A stretch of DNA of 64,000 nt from positions 124,001-188,000 of the forward strand of contig NZ_MU078694.1 of NCBI RefSeq assembly GCF_014078525.1, given 5' to 3'. The stretch is from Nitrosopumilus sp. b3. GTDB lineage: Archaea > Thermoproteota > Nitrososphaeria > Nitrososphaerales > Nitrosopumilaceae. The position numbers and the translations under genes were made by a program. This document shows positions 42,393 through 50,659 of this stretch, one piece after another; the first letter of the stretch is position 1; each line of letters starts with the position of its first letter. The notes below the pieces were generated by a model. That model saw only the letters and a program-made list of their open reading frames with translations. It was not told the DNA's origin and searched no databases.

Positions 42393-42905
42393 ATGCTTAT
42401 GTTTGAAAATTTGTGTGGTAACTGTAATCATAAAAACTGTTGCACCGACTCTGCAGTTCCATTAGTGTTTTCAAATGATTTACAAAAAATAATGAAAACT
42501 GAGCCTGTTCCTGAAAAATACATCCAAACAAAAAAAATCAATGGCAAAAATATTGATACACTCAAAAAGAAGGATAATTCTATAGAATGTGTTTTTTGGA
42601 ATGCAGAAACATCTGGTTGTAGTATTTATGAATCTAGGCCAATAGATTGTAGGTTATACCCATTTGATATTATGTATTTGAATAATTCCTATCATTGGAT
42701 TGTATATTCATGTAATGAAAATAGTGATTGGAAGTGGAGTGAAAAATATTTGGAGTTTTTTGAATCAGATGAAGGATTTCGTGAATTAATGAAAAATATT
42801 GATATTTTTACTGCACATACAAAAATGATTTTACCGGAAGAATCTAAAAAAACACCTTTTATTATTTTACGAAAAATTAATTGGAATGATGGTGATGTTC
42901 TATAA
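42393..42905 (+). CDS. YkgJ-family cysteine-cluster protein
   Basis: 170 residues. CGNCNHKNCC near 9-18, then CVFW, CSIYESRPIDCRLYPF and a final SC, the eight-Cys pattern of the YkgJ/CxxCxxCC family, thought to bind zinc or an Fe-S cluster. ATG 42393 or the ATG two codons later (MF) are both possible. Convergent with the second 8-TM gene. Function in archaea is not known. Confidence 0.8.
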   Translation: MLMFENLCGNCNHKNCCTDSAVPLVFSNDLQKIMKTEPVPEKYIQTKKINGKNIDTLKKKDNSIECVFWNAETSGCSIYESRPIDCRLYPFDIMYLNNSYHWIVYSCNENSDWKWSEKYLEFFESDEGFRELMKNIDIFTAHTKMILPEESKKTPFIILRKINWNDGDVL

Positions 42906-42913
42906 TTCTAAAA

Positions 42914-43690
42914 CTAAATGGTTTTTTTGTGTTTGTATAAAGCATAAATGATTATCCAATATCCCGCATACCAAAAAAGATTAACTGGATGGGAAAGTTC
43001 AAACTCTCCTGAAAGTTCTAGATAGTAATACCATGTATCCCCTATTGTCAATGATAAAATTCCTATGACCAATATCATCCATGCCTTTCCTATCAGCCCT
43101 TCTCGGAATATTGTTGAACCTAAAACTGCAAATGCTAAAAGCACTCCTGCAGATGTAACGAAAACCAATCCATAAAAGAAATCAAATCCAGCTTCTCCCA
43201 ATTCAGTCAGTGCTGAACTTGAATAACTAATCAGAATTAATAATGGAAGTAAAATGATCCACATCTTGTATTTATTTGAAAAACTAGCAAAAAATCTGAT
43301 GTTGAGAATAAGATATGCTATTGCTAGTGGGTATTGCATGAAAAAGAATATGTCTGCAATTGAAGGATATGGGTCTAATTGTAAAACTATGTCATAGACT
43401 AGATAAGTTACTTCGCCTAAAAATATTCCCAGATATGCAAAACCTAAAAAAATATATGATTTTCGATAAATCCCTGCATCCATGTATTTTATTGCAACTA
43501 TGAATGCAGCAATTGTGACTACCAATGGATTCAGAAAAGAAAAAATTGAAATTATTACCTCTGCATTTTCAGTACTTGAAAAATTGTTCACATAGGTGTG
43601 GAAAATAAATACTGAAAAAATAATCCCTGCAATAATTTTGATATTTATGTTGGTGTCTAATTTTTCGGGTACTGTATTGGGTTTAGACAA
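42914..43690 (-). CDS. Polytopic (about 8-TM) membrane protein (copy 2)
   Basis: 258 residues, paralogue of 13155-13925 with the same span layout and the motifs DPYPSIADIFFF, GDTWYYYLELSGE and HPVNLFWYAGYW. The C-terminus IIYALYKHKK is nearly the same as MIYALYRHKK in copy 1. Lies downstream of the HEAT-repeat gene on the same strand with an 87-bp gap. Conserved acidic/aromatic loop residues suggest ligand binding; no output domain. Confidence 0.7.
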   Translation of the reverse strand: MSKPNTVPEKLDTNINIKIIAGIIFSVFIFHTYVNNFSSTENAEVIISIFSFLNPLVVTIAAFIVAIKYMDAGIYRKSYIFLGFAYLGIFLGEVTYLVYDIVLQLDPYPSIADIFFFMQYPLAIAYLILNIRFFASFSNKYKMWIILLPLLILISYSSSALTELGEAGFDFFYGLVFVTSAGVLLAFAVLGSTIFREGLIGKAWMILVIGILSLTIGDTWYYYLELSGEFELSHPVNLFWYAGYWIIIYALYKHKKTI

Positions 43691-43777
43691 TTTAATTCAC
43701 ATTTTGATTATTTATCAGGTATATATCAAATAGTGTCTTTTGTATGTGAATAAACGGATTGTCAAAATATTTACAAA

Positions 43778-44275
43778 TTATAAAATGTTTGATGGGGTGT
43801 ATTCTCCACAATCTTTCAATCTTTGGAATCTCTTTAAAACAAATCCAGCTGTTTCTCTAACGTCTCGACTTTGATCCTTTTCTAAAGTTCGAATCTGATC
43901 TTCTACTTCAAAAGCTCGCATCAATCCTAATGCTTCTATAGCTTCATGTTTTGAAAGTATGCTGTCATCATTTAATGAAATTTCCATTAATATTGGAATT
44001 TTTTCTCTAAAGTTTCTTGCTGCTATCTGAAAACTTGCTTCATGTTTTACAACACCATTTGAATCATTTTTTAAAACCCATTCCATAAGGTCTGCAACTT
44101 TTTGACGCATTTTGTCATTTTGATTCATATTTTCAGCCAATTCTCCTGCAAGCCAAACTGCATCCCATCGTCTTGACTCATCATCATTATTTTTTAACAC
44201 TTCTTCGCAATAGTTGAATCTCTCTTCATCAGACAATTTCCTTATGTCGTTCTCATCAAACAATTGTATGGCCAA
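43778..44275 (-). CDS. HEAT-repeat protein (copy 2)
   Basis: 165 residues, paralogue of 12588-13082. Shared blocks: NDIRKLSDEERF, RRWDAVWLAGELAENM, VVKHEASFQIAARN, LSKHEAIEALGL and VRETAGFVLKRF. Four or five HEAT/PBS-type helical pairs form a probable binding platform. Same strand as, and upstream of, its 8-TM partner, unlike the convergent order of copy 1. Confidence 0.75.
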   Translation of the reverse strand: MAIQLFDENDIRKLSDEERFNYCEEVLKNNDDESRRWDAVWLAGELAENMNQNDKMRQKVADLMEWVLKNDSNGVVKHEASFQIAARNFREKIPILMEISLNDDSILSKHEAIEALGLMRAFEVEDQIRTLEKDQSRDVRETAGFVLKRFQRLKDCGEYTPSNIL

Positions 44276-44362
44276 TACCCAAATTTGGGAATTACTATTT
44301 ATTAAAAATACCTATAATTCCCATAAAAAAAACTAATAAACTAGAACATGTAATGATATCAC

Positions 44363-44968
44363 ATGTCTGGATTCGACCGTTTATTGGTAATATCTCTTAC
44401 TGAAATTATTGAAAAAAATCTTGGCTCAAAAACAGTTAAGAAAATTGACGATAGGCTTTTTGAAAAATTTGGAATTTCTCTTATTCAATCAATTGAAGAA
44501 TTTGATAAACTTGATCTTGTTTTAAGGGAATTTTTTGGAAAAGGTGCAGATGGAATTGAGAAAAAGATATTTGAAAATATTTTTCAAACAAAATCCAAAA
44601 AATCAAAAGATCCTTGGTACACGCTTTCCGACTCCTACGTAAATGAGATTATTTTACAGGCATATGGTGATATGGAAAAAAAGAAAATAATTGAATCTGT
44701 CTCAGAATCTCCTAAAATCATTAATGATATTTTAAAGGATTGTCAATTGCCTAGAACATCTGGATATCGTAAAATCAATAGTCTAATTGATGATGGTTTA
44801 ATCTATCAGTCAGATCAAATTATTGTTGATAATAAAAAAATTAACAAATATGCTTGTGCATTTACTAATTTAAAAATAAATATTGAAAAAAATAAATTGA
44901 CTGTTGATGTCCAATTAAGCGAATCCGACATTGCGAAAAGTTCGATATTTCAGATTATTCTGAACTGA
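44363..44968 (+). CDS. Winged-helix regulator related to the one at 24402
   Basis: 201 residues. Residues 1-85 form a helical N-terminal domain (VISLTEIIEKNLGSKTVKKI, NEIDKLDLVLREFFG-like), then a winged helix at about 112-160 (KKIIESVSESPKIINDILKD, LPRTSGYRKINSLIDDGLIY) and a C-terminal strand pair (NLKINIEKNKLTVDVQL) that matches the tail of the 24402 protein. Two ACATGT hexamers 15 bp apart lie at the start codon (44346 and 44361), a possible self-binding site. Confidence 0.7.
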   Translation: MSGFDRLLVISLTEIIEKNLGSKTVKKIDDRLFEKFGISLIQSIEEFDKLDLVLREFFGKGADGIEKKIFENIFQTKSKKSKDPWYTLSDSYVNEIILQAYGDMEKKKIIESVSESPKIINDILKDCQLPRTSGYRKINSLIDDGLIYQSDQIIVDNKKINKYACAFTNLKINIEKNKLTVDVQLSESDIAKSSIFQIILN

Positions 44969-45012
44969 TTTATTTACTATTACGATCATACTATTAAGGT
45001 AGCACACTGATC

Positions 45013-45029
45013 CCAAATATGGGATTAAT
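45013..45029. repeat. 17-bp repeat CCAAATATGGGATTAAT, copy 1
   Basis: The same 17 bp recur at 46109-46125. Here they lie directly before the TTG start of the EamA gene, and the ATG inside the repeat opens a 6-codon mini-ORF (MGLIAN, stop 45037-45039) overlapping that start. An ATCCC/GGGAT inverted arm pair surrounds the copy. Confidence 0.45.
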
Positions 45030-46006
45030 TGCAAATTAAACTCTATGGAAAAAAATCAAGGTTTGGATATTATTTAATTATTGCATCTGCTGCACTTTCT
45101 GCACTTTTACACGTTCTATCAAAACCAATGATGGAAATAGGTCCTAATCAAATTGAAATAAATCCAATTTTTATGACGTTTATTATTTATCTGGTATGTA
45201 GTATATTTTTTACGCCTATAGCACGCAAAACTGATTCATTTTCTAATTTTTCTCAAAAAGACATATTCTTTATGATTATGATTGGTTTGGCTGAAGTATC
45301 CGCACTTGCAGCATATTTTTTTGGATTAAATAATTCGACTGCTGTAAATGCATCTCTTTTCATAAATGGAGAAATGATTTTTTCTCTTATCATAGCGATG
45401 GTATTTTTCAAAGAGCGACTCAAAATTAAGGAATACATTCCATTTTCTATGATTATTATTGGAATGGTGTTTATTCCCATTGCTAACAATCTATATTTGG
45501 ATGGAATGAATTTTGAACAAATTGCATCTGGTGATCTGCTGATCCTTCTTTCTGGTCTGTTATATGGGATTGATATTACAATATGTAAATATGTTGGAGA
45601 TAAATATGATGCAAGAAGAGTAACACAGATAACTTCAATTTTTTGTGCAATAATTGCATTGTCATTTTTAGTTATACTTGAAATTCCTATGGACTTTGAA
45701 TTGATGTCTCTTCCAAGCATTGTAATCATTGGTATTCTGGGAACTGGAGTGTCTACCTTGTTCTTTTTAGCTGGATTGAAATTAATTGGTGCCGTTAGAA
45801 CTGTTCTCCTGTATTCTACTACCTCTGTTTTTGGAATTATTTTTGCAGGACTTTTCTTGTCTGAAGAAATTACTTCCATTGACATTGTTTCTCTTGTAAT
45901 AACATTAACTGGAATATTCTTTTTAAGAAATAAATTGGCAGATGCTGATTCTGAAAGTCACTCTGTGAAAAAAAATACTGAAAAATACTTGCAATTTAAT
46001 AAATAA
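45029..46006 (+). CDS. EamA/DMT-family transporter
   Basis: 325 residues with ten hydrophobic spans arranged as two five-helix EamA halves (first ending ...FFKERLK near residue 133, second ending ...FLSEEITSID and GIFFLRNKL). The family exports metabolites or drugs; the substrate is unknown. Start TTG 45029 is the only one before the first span. A 17-bp repeat and a short overlapping ORF at the start suggest translational control. Polar tail of about 20 residues. Confidence 0.88.
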   Translation: MQIKLYGKKSRFGYYLIIASAALSALLHVLSKPMMEIGPNQIEINPIFMTFIIYLVCSIFFTPIARKTDSFSNFSQKDIFFMIMIGLAEVSALAAYFFGLNNSTAVNASLFINGEMIFSLIIAMVFFKERLKIKEYIPFSMIIIGMVFIPIANNLYLDGMNFEQIASGDLLILLSGLLYGIDITICKYVGDKYDARRVTQITSIFCAIIALSFLVILEIPMDFELMSLPSIVIIGILGTGVSTLFFLAGLKLIGAVRTVLLYSTTSVFGIIFAGLFLSEEITSIDIVSLVITLTGIFFLRNKLADADSESHSVKKNTEKYLQFNK

Positions 46007-46068
46007 CAATATTCAATTCTAATTCTCCTTTTTTTATTTTATACTTAAATTAAATACCCTTTTTCTTA

Positions 46069-46097
46069 TAAGTAATAAAAGAATATCTTATTACTTA
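46069..46097. promoter_or_regulatory. 10-bp inverted repeat over the response-regulator promoter
   Basis: TAAGTAATAA / TTATTACTTA, perfect 10-bp arms with a 9-bp spacer, ending 17 bp before the ATG at 46115. It covers the region where the TATA box of a leaderless gene must lie, so a protein bound here would block transcription. Confidence 0.5.
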
Positions 46098-46108
46098 GTT
46101 TATCAATA

Positions 46109-46125
46109 CCAAATATGGGATTAAT
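46109..46125. repeat. 17-bp repeat CCAAATATGGGATTAAT, copy 2
   Basis: Identical to 45013-45029. In this copy the internal ATG is the start of the response regulator (Met-Gly-Leu), so the repeat spans the leader and the first codons. Confidence 0.45.
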
Positions 46126-46504
46126 GATTAAAACTTGTATTATTGTAGATGATGATGTTCAAATCACTGAACTATTTTCTGAATTGATGACTATGCAAGG
46201 ATTAGATGTTTTAGCCGCTGGTTATGATGGGTTGGATGCGATAAAACTTTATGAAAAACACAAGCCTGATGTTCTTTTCTTAGATGTTGAGATGCCAAAA
46301 TTAAATGGAATTGAGGCACTAAAAAACATCAAAAAAATTGATTCATCTGCTAATGTGATTGTTGTTACTGGAAGTACTTCAAGTAATATTGAAAAACAAC
46401 TAGAAGAAAATGGTGTTTTAGAAATTGTTCACAAACCTTTCGATATTAATAAAATCAGCAAAATAATTGATTCTCTTAACAACACCGTTTCAATGTATCC
46501 ATAA
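46115..46504 (+). CDS. Stand-alone response-regulator receiver protein
   Basis: 129 residues, a CheY-like domain alone. Acidic pocket DDD at about 13-15, phospho-acceptor Asp in FLDVEMP, Thr/Ser in VVTGST and the conserved Lys in HKPF. No output domain and no histidine kinase nearby, so an orphan. The start may be ATG 46115 or the in-frame ATG three codons on (MIKTCIIVDDD). Confidence 0.93.
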   Translation: MGLMIKTCIIVDDDVQITELFSELMTMQGLDVLAAGYDGLDAIKLYEKHKPDVLFLDVEMPKLNGIEALKNIKKIDSSANVIVVTGSTSSNIEKQLEENGVLEIVHKPFDINKISKIIDSLNNTVSMYP

Positions 46505-46517
46505 CCAAACTCTTCTT

Positions 46518-46916
46518 TTATTTTAGCCCCCATGATGTTTTGTTGTTTGGGATAATTTTCAAAAATGGAGCCTCATTTTCAGCCCATGGATCTTTTCTAA
46601 CCCATTCAAATTTTTTATGAAAAATCTCATAATATTTTTTAAATTCTGATCCCTTTTCAACAATTTCTACTTTCCCCTGAATGCAGATTGCTTTGTGATT
46701 TCCCGATTTGTAGATGTCGATAACAATTCCTGTTTTTGGATTGTCTTTGATGTTTGAAAATGTGCGAGTGTTGTAATCTGTAGCAACTAAAATATTGTTT
46801 TCATGAAGAATAAACGATACTGGCTTTACATGCGGAATATCATCATGTGATGTTGCTATCCTTGCCTCTTCTAGTGATTCTAGAAAATCTGTCTCTTTTT
46901 GATTAAATTCTATCAA
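46518..46916 (-). CDS. PPOX-fold flavin/F420-dependent protein
   Basis: 132 residues: EARIATSHDDIPHVKPVSFILHENNILVATD, TRTFSNIKDNPKTGIVID and an AICIQGKVEIV strand, the split-barrel FMN/F420-binding pattern. F420-dependent reductases of this size are abundant in ammonia-oxidising archaea. The ATG overlaps the stop of the gene upstream (46913-47191) by 4 bp. A second family member is at 1155. Confidence 0.85.
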   Translation of the reverse strand: MIEFNQKETDFLESLEEARIATSHDDIPHVKPVSFILHENNILVATDYNTRTFSNIKDNPKTGIVIDIYKSGNHKAICIQGKVEIVEKGSEFKKYYEIFHKKFEWVRKDPWAENEAPFLKIIPNNKTSWGLK

Positions 46917-47191
46917 TTGAATATTCTTTCTCTTATCTCTGGTATGTGTTTGTATACGATGTCTCTGATTTTCATCTGATCCTCTGCAGTTGGAACTTCT
47001 TTTTGTGCACTCAGTATTGCTCCTCCCATCCCAAGTGCCATACCCATTACAATCCCATACACGAATTCTTGGGGGTTTTCAACTTTGAGAGTATCTTTGT
47101 TTTCCTTAATATCTTCAAGATAAGCTGGAATTGTAGATACTGCACCGTTAATTACTTGAATAATTATCTCTTCAAATTGCTCTTCGCTCAT
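46913..47191 (-). CDS. Small conserved-looking hypothetical protein
   Basis: 92 residues. Acidic helix (SEEQFEEIIIQVINGAVSTIPAYL), a small-residue hydrophobic patch (YGIVMGMALGMGGAI, possibly a helix hairpin at the membrane) and an acidic/basic C-terminal helix. It is translated into the PPOX gene by a 4-bp ATGA overlap, so the two products probably work together. Family unknown. Confidence 0.6.
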   Translation of the reverse strand: MSEEQFEEIIIQVINGAVSTIPAYLEDIKENKDTLKVENPQEFVYGIVMGMALGMGGAILSAQKEVPTAEDQMKIRDIVYKHIPEIRERIFN

Positions 47192-47263
47192 GCTGCAGTT
47201 TGTTGTGGAATTCTTAATAAATTTGTGCCTAAGATTTTTAATCCAGCCTTCCTGAAAAAGAAC

Positions 47264-47665
47264 ATGTTCTCTCTATTTACAACGAATGAGGCAAATACAG
47301 CACTTCCTGACGTGATTAAAAAATTTGAATATGCACTTTCTAAAAAGAACGAAGTATCAAAATTAGAACAGCAAATTCAGATGAGTCTTTCTACGACCAA
47401 TTCATTTGAAGAGTTTATCACATTAAAGCAGAAATTAAATTCTGCAGTTACAAAATTCTATGAAGCTGTAGAAATCCTGGAAAACACTGGAGTATCAGTC
47501 AAAAGTATTGAACAGGGACTGCTTGATTTCCCCTCAAAACGATTTGATGAGGAAGTTTGGCTTTGCTGGAAATACGGTGAGACAGAAATAAAATTCTGGC
47601 ACGAGAAAGACTCTGGTTTTATGGGTAGAAAGCCAATTGAAGTAAACGACGAGTCCCTAGTCTGA
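47264..47665 (+). CDS. DUF2203 family protein
   Basis: 133 residues from ATG 47264. FTTNEANTALPDVIKKFEYAL at the start and GLLDFPSKRFDEEVWLCWKYGE followed by IKFWHEKDSGFMGRKP at the end are the DUF2203 signatures (GL-x-DFP, LCW-x-x-GE, WH-x-x-x-GF-x-GR). A long open frame upstream (from 46946) is antisense to the gene at 46913 and is not used. A TTTTTAAT box sits about 26 bp before the ATG. Function of the family is unknown. Confidence 0.85.
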   Translation: MFSLFTTNEANTALPDVIKKFEYALSKKNEVSKLEQQIQMSLSTTNSFEEFITLKQKLNSAVTKFYEAVEILENTGVSVKSIEQGLLDFPSKRFDEEVWLCWKYGETEIKFWHEKDSGFMGRKPIEVNDESLV

Positions 47666-48514
47666 CTAGTCTTCACTTGTCTTTTTTATGAAATTTTTGA
47701 CATCAATTGTCTTGAGTGGCTTTGATGAATCCCACAAGAATGAACATAATGTGAATATGTTGTCTACCATCTCATTAGAATTTGTACACAATGAAAAGTC
47801 TGAATCTGACCCCGAGTGCTGTGATGATGCTGCATGATCAGACATTATCATTTTTTTATCTTTTTGAACTACAATTCGTCCCTTTGATGGTAGTTTGCCA
47901 ATCTTTGTTTCAGTTGCATTAAATCTTTTAACAAAAGGTGCCAATTTAGGATCATTCATGTCTACCAATAATCTTACCGTTCCACCATTCTTTTCACATA
48001 TGCTAATTTTTTCTGGAATTGTACTGTGATACATTCTTGAGACATCATCCAACGTCGTTGCAATGTAAATTGTATCTGTAGAATTTTCAATTAATTGTGC
48101 AATATCTGCATAGATGTTCTGCCTACCTTGAACAACTCTGAATGTAGGAACCGTATTGATTTGGTTTGATGTAATTTCATCGTTAATTTTATCAATAATT
48201 GCCTCTCCTAGCTTTTTAATTTTATTTACTTCGTCTTCTTTTTTGCTTAATGCAATTTTTAATGCATCGTGGGGATCTGATGCTATACATAACTTGGGAC
48301 TAGATAGTGTTGTTGAAATAATATTTCTGCTAACAAGTCTATCCACTGTTCTATACATTCTTGCTCTGTCAATGTCTAGCTCTTTTGCTAAAGCACTTGC
48401 AGTGATTGGCCCTGCTCTGAGTAAATTCAGGTAAACCTTGGCCTCCAAGTCGTCGAGATCTAAAATCTCTTCAAGCTCTGTTGCAATTCTACTTACTTGA
48501 TCTTGGTAAGACAT
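47666..48514 (-). CDS. TrmB-family transcriptional regulator
   Basis: 282 residues. N-terminal TrmB winged helix at 15-75 (DLDDLEAKVYLNLLRAGPIT, ASALAKELDIDRARMYRTVDRLV) followed by a coiled-coil link and a PLD-like C-terminal domain (TIYIATTLDD, VRLLVDMNDP). Such proteins sense sugars or other effectors. It ends back-to-back with the DUF2203 gene, with no gap. Its upstream region faces the 3' end of the pilus operon. Confidence 0.9.
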   Translation of the reverse strand: MSYQDQVSRIATELEEILDLDDLEAKVYLNLLRAGPITASALAKELDIDRARMYRTVDRLVSRNIISTTLSSPKLCIASDPHDALKIALSKKEDEVNKIKKLGEAIIDKINDEITSNQINTVPTFRVVQGRQNIYADIAQLIENSTDTIYIATTLDDVSRMYHSTIPEKISICEKNGGTVRLLVDMNDPKLAPFVKRFNATETKIGKLPSKGRIVVQKDKKMIMSDHAASSQHSGSDSDFSLCTNSNEMVDNIFTLCSFLWDSSKPLKTIDVKNFIKKTSED

Positions 48515-48810
48515 CTCTTTTTTTCTCCCATCTCTAATAACCTAGACTCGTTTTGTGTAATTGCATTTAGTATTTTCGCAGAACTACTATGCTTTACAAA
48601 ATATTTTCCCCTCATCATCGATAAAAAATTTAGATCATAATAGAACTAAAGGCTCTGTTTGTGCGATAGTACACACAAAAATGAAAATGTGTTGTTTTTT
48701 TATTACAACAATTTCTTTTGATGTTCAATTTTATGAACATTTTTTTCAATTCTATGATTTTTTTATATTTCAAATCTGACACTTTTTTAAAAAAATGTCC
48801 AAAGTGAAAA
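48515..48810. terminator. Intergenic region with two hairpins at the 3' end of the pilus operon
   Basis: Two inverted repeats stand out. ATGTTCA-ATTTTA-TGAACAT (48722-48741, perfect 7-bp stem, followed by T7 on the plus strand) and GACACTTTTTT/AAAAAAATGTC (48778-48799, one mismatch), which lies 12 bp past the stop of the last tad gene. Together they probably end the minus-strand pilus transcript. No coding signal found elsewhere in the 296 bp. Confidence 0.45.
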
Positions 48811-49734
48811 CTAGAATACATTAAATGCAATAACTGAGATTACAATCATCACTACTACGTGCTTTGTTCCAGCTACGTAAGAGCCTGAGCCAATCTTGCC
48901 TGCAGCAAGTCCTCCAAATACTGCTTCGATAATTGCCATATTGAACAATGCCGATTCTAGTTTTTCAATCTCCATGCTTGCAAGTGAGCCAAATAATCCC
49001 TGCGTTCCACTTCCTGATGCTAATAATCCTTCCTGAACTTTTTCAATTTCTGTAAAAAAACTAGTTGTTAACAAAACTGCTACTGCCAAAAACACTGCAA
49101 ATGAAATGTAAATTGTATATGTGTATGGCTGAAGAGCTGATTTTCTACTCTTTTCAATATTTTGCATATCTGAGACGTGCTTTTGAATCATTTCCAGATT
49201 TTCTGACACATCCCCTCCAATTTTCATTGCCATCTCAAGTAAGACTGTAACACGTCGTGCAACCCTAGTCCCTGTTCTTTCTGCAAAATTCTCAAACGCA
49301 TCCTCAATTGGTGTTCCCCAACTGATGTTTGCTCTCAGATTTTTTAATTCAGGAGTTAGTGCTCCTAGATTCCGTTCACCTGCTTGCTCTATTGCTTTGA
49401 TCAAATTTGCTCCACTTTGCACAGAGCTTAACAGTGCAAGCAAAAAAACTGGTAGATTTCTGTCTATACTATCTCTTCTTTGCACTTCTTTTAGCTGATG
49501 TATAGTTAAGGGAATGATTCCTACTAGTATTCCGAAAATTAATCCTACATCCCTAATTGTTGTTGAATCAGAATATTCTGAAAAATAGAAACTCATTGAA
49601 ATTACACTGATGGATGCAATAATGGAAAATGTTACAGTCTTTAGAATCTCATTTTTTAATATTGATTGTTTTGGCTCGAGTTTTGCTACCCTTCTTCTTA
49701 TTTTTCTTTTTTGTTTGCTTTGCACTCTTTCCAT
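48811..49734 (-). CDS. TadC/FlaJ-like pilus membrane protein (second)
   Basis: 307 residues of the type II secretion F-domain family. A basic N-terminus and two spans (about 32-75), a helical cytoplasmic T2SF domain (DRNLPVFLLALLSSVQSGANLIKAIEQA, ENFAERTGTRVARRVTVLLEMAMKIGGDVSENL) and further spans at about 205-230, 255-280 and 285-305. It anchors the pilus base in the membrane with its partner 4 bp upstream. Confidence 0.9.
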   Translation of the reverse strand: MERVQSKQKRKIRRRVAKLEPKQSILKNEILKTVTFSIIASISVISMSFYFSEYSDSTTIRDVGLIFGILVGIIPLTIHQLKEVQRRDSIDRNLPVFLLALLSSVQSGANLIKAIEQAGERNLGALTPELKNLRANISWGTPIEDAFENFAERTGTRVARRVTVLLEMAMKIGGDVSENLEMIQKHVSDMQNIEKSRKSALQPYTYTIYISFAVFLAVAVLLTTSFFTEIEKVQEGLLASGSGTQGLFGSLASMEIEKLESALFNMAIIEAVFGGLAAGKIGSGSYVAGTKHVVVMIVISVIAFNVF

Positions 49735-49738
49735 CTTT

Positions 49739-50659
49739 CTACCTCTTTGGTACCATTGTGTCCATCATGACTAACATCAAAACTCCACTAAGAGGAATAA
49801 CTGCAAATGTTAGAATATTCATTAATGTGATCAAATCAAATCCTGCAAGACTTGGACTCATTATTCCCATAATTGATAACATGATTACCGCAAGTAATGG
49901 GAATACAATTAACAAAATTGTATAAATTTCTGCAACACTACCTAATGATTCGGTAGTTTTTTGCATTAGCATCTTTTTTTCTTCAAGCTGGACTTTTGCT
50001 GTTGCATTAAAGTATTCTTTAAGATCTCCTCCTGATTGAACGGTTACTACTGCGCCTTCTAGTAATTCAGAATATGGTCCAGTTGGAGTTCGATGTATCA
50101 AATCTTTAATTGCACTAATCAAATCCATGCCTAAAATATCGATATTTCTTACAATGTATCTAGCATCTTTTACGATATCTTCCTCTGTCTCCTCCTTTGC
50201 AATCGCTTTGAAAATACCTTCTAGTGTAAGGCCGCTTGTCGCTAATGTTGACATGTATCCAATAAAATGAGGTATTTCCTCAACTAGTTTTGAAGATCTA
50301 TTTGTAACTCTAACTTTGGGAATCATCTGCAGTATTCCAAATGTTATTCCAAATAGCATGAATCCTGCTAATACTGGCAGTAAAAAACTCAGACTTGCTG
50401 GTTGAATATTGATGAATTGAGCTACAATTAATGCTAAAACTGCTCCGCAAATACCTGCAATCAAACTAAAAAAAATCATGCTTGAAACATACACTTCAAA
50501 TGGGATTGGCATCATTGCCTGCTTGATTGATTTGTCTAGTGATTTTAATTTTGGATGTAAAAATTTTACATGCTCATTTAGTAATTTGTAGCTATACACA
50601 TGAATTTGTCCAACTGATTCTTCGTCATTCTTTTTTTGTTTCTTTCCAATTAGATTCAT
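49739..50659 (-). CDS. TadC/FlaJ-like pilus membrane protein (first)
   Basis: 306 residues, the same family as its downstream neighbour. Two spans at about 57-105, the T2SF domain (SSKLVEEIPHFIGYMSTLATSGLTLEGIFKAIA, EGAVVTVQSGGDLKEYFNATA) and C-terminal spans. Two tandem FlaJ-like genes after one ATPase is the pattern of Tad-type and some archaeal pilus systems. The ATG overlaps the ATPase stop by 4 bp. Confidence 0.9.
   Translation of the reverse strand: MNLIGKKQKKNDEESVGQIHVYSYKLLNEHVKFLHPKLKSLDKSIKQAMMPIPFEVYVSSMIFFSLIAGICGAVLALIVAQFINIQPASLSFLLPVLAGFMLFGITFGILQMIPKVRVTNRSSKLVEEIPHFIGYMSTLATSGLTLEGIFKAIAKEETEEDIVKDARYIVRNIDILGMDLISAIKDLIHRTPTGPYSELLEGAVVTVQSGGDLKEYFNATAKVQLEEKKMLMQKTTESLGSVAEIYTILLIVFPLLAVIMLSIMGIMSPSLAGFDLITLMNILTFAVIPLSGVLMLVMMDTMVPKR

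Noticed and set aside
45253-45885. 210-codon open frame antisense to the EamA transporter
   Set aside because: It mirrors the codon structure of a clear ten-span transporter, and its translation is a low-complexity Ser/Ile/Pro/Lys mix with no motif.
46946-47263. N-terminal extension of the DUF2203 frame
   Set aside because: It is antisense to the small gene at 46913-47191 and has a Cys/Phe/Tyr-rich composition. DUF2203 homology begins at ATG 47264, which also has a TATA-like box.
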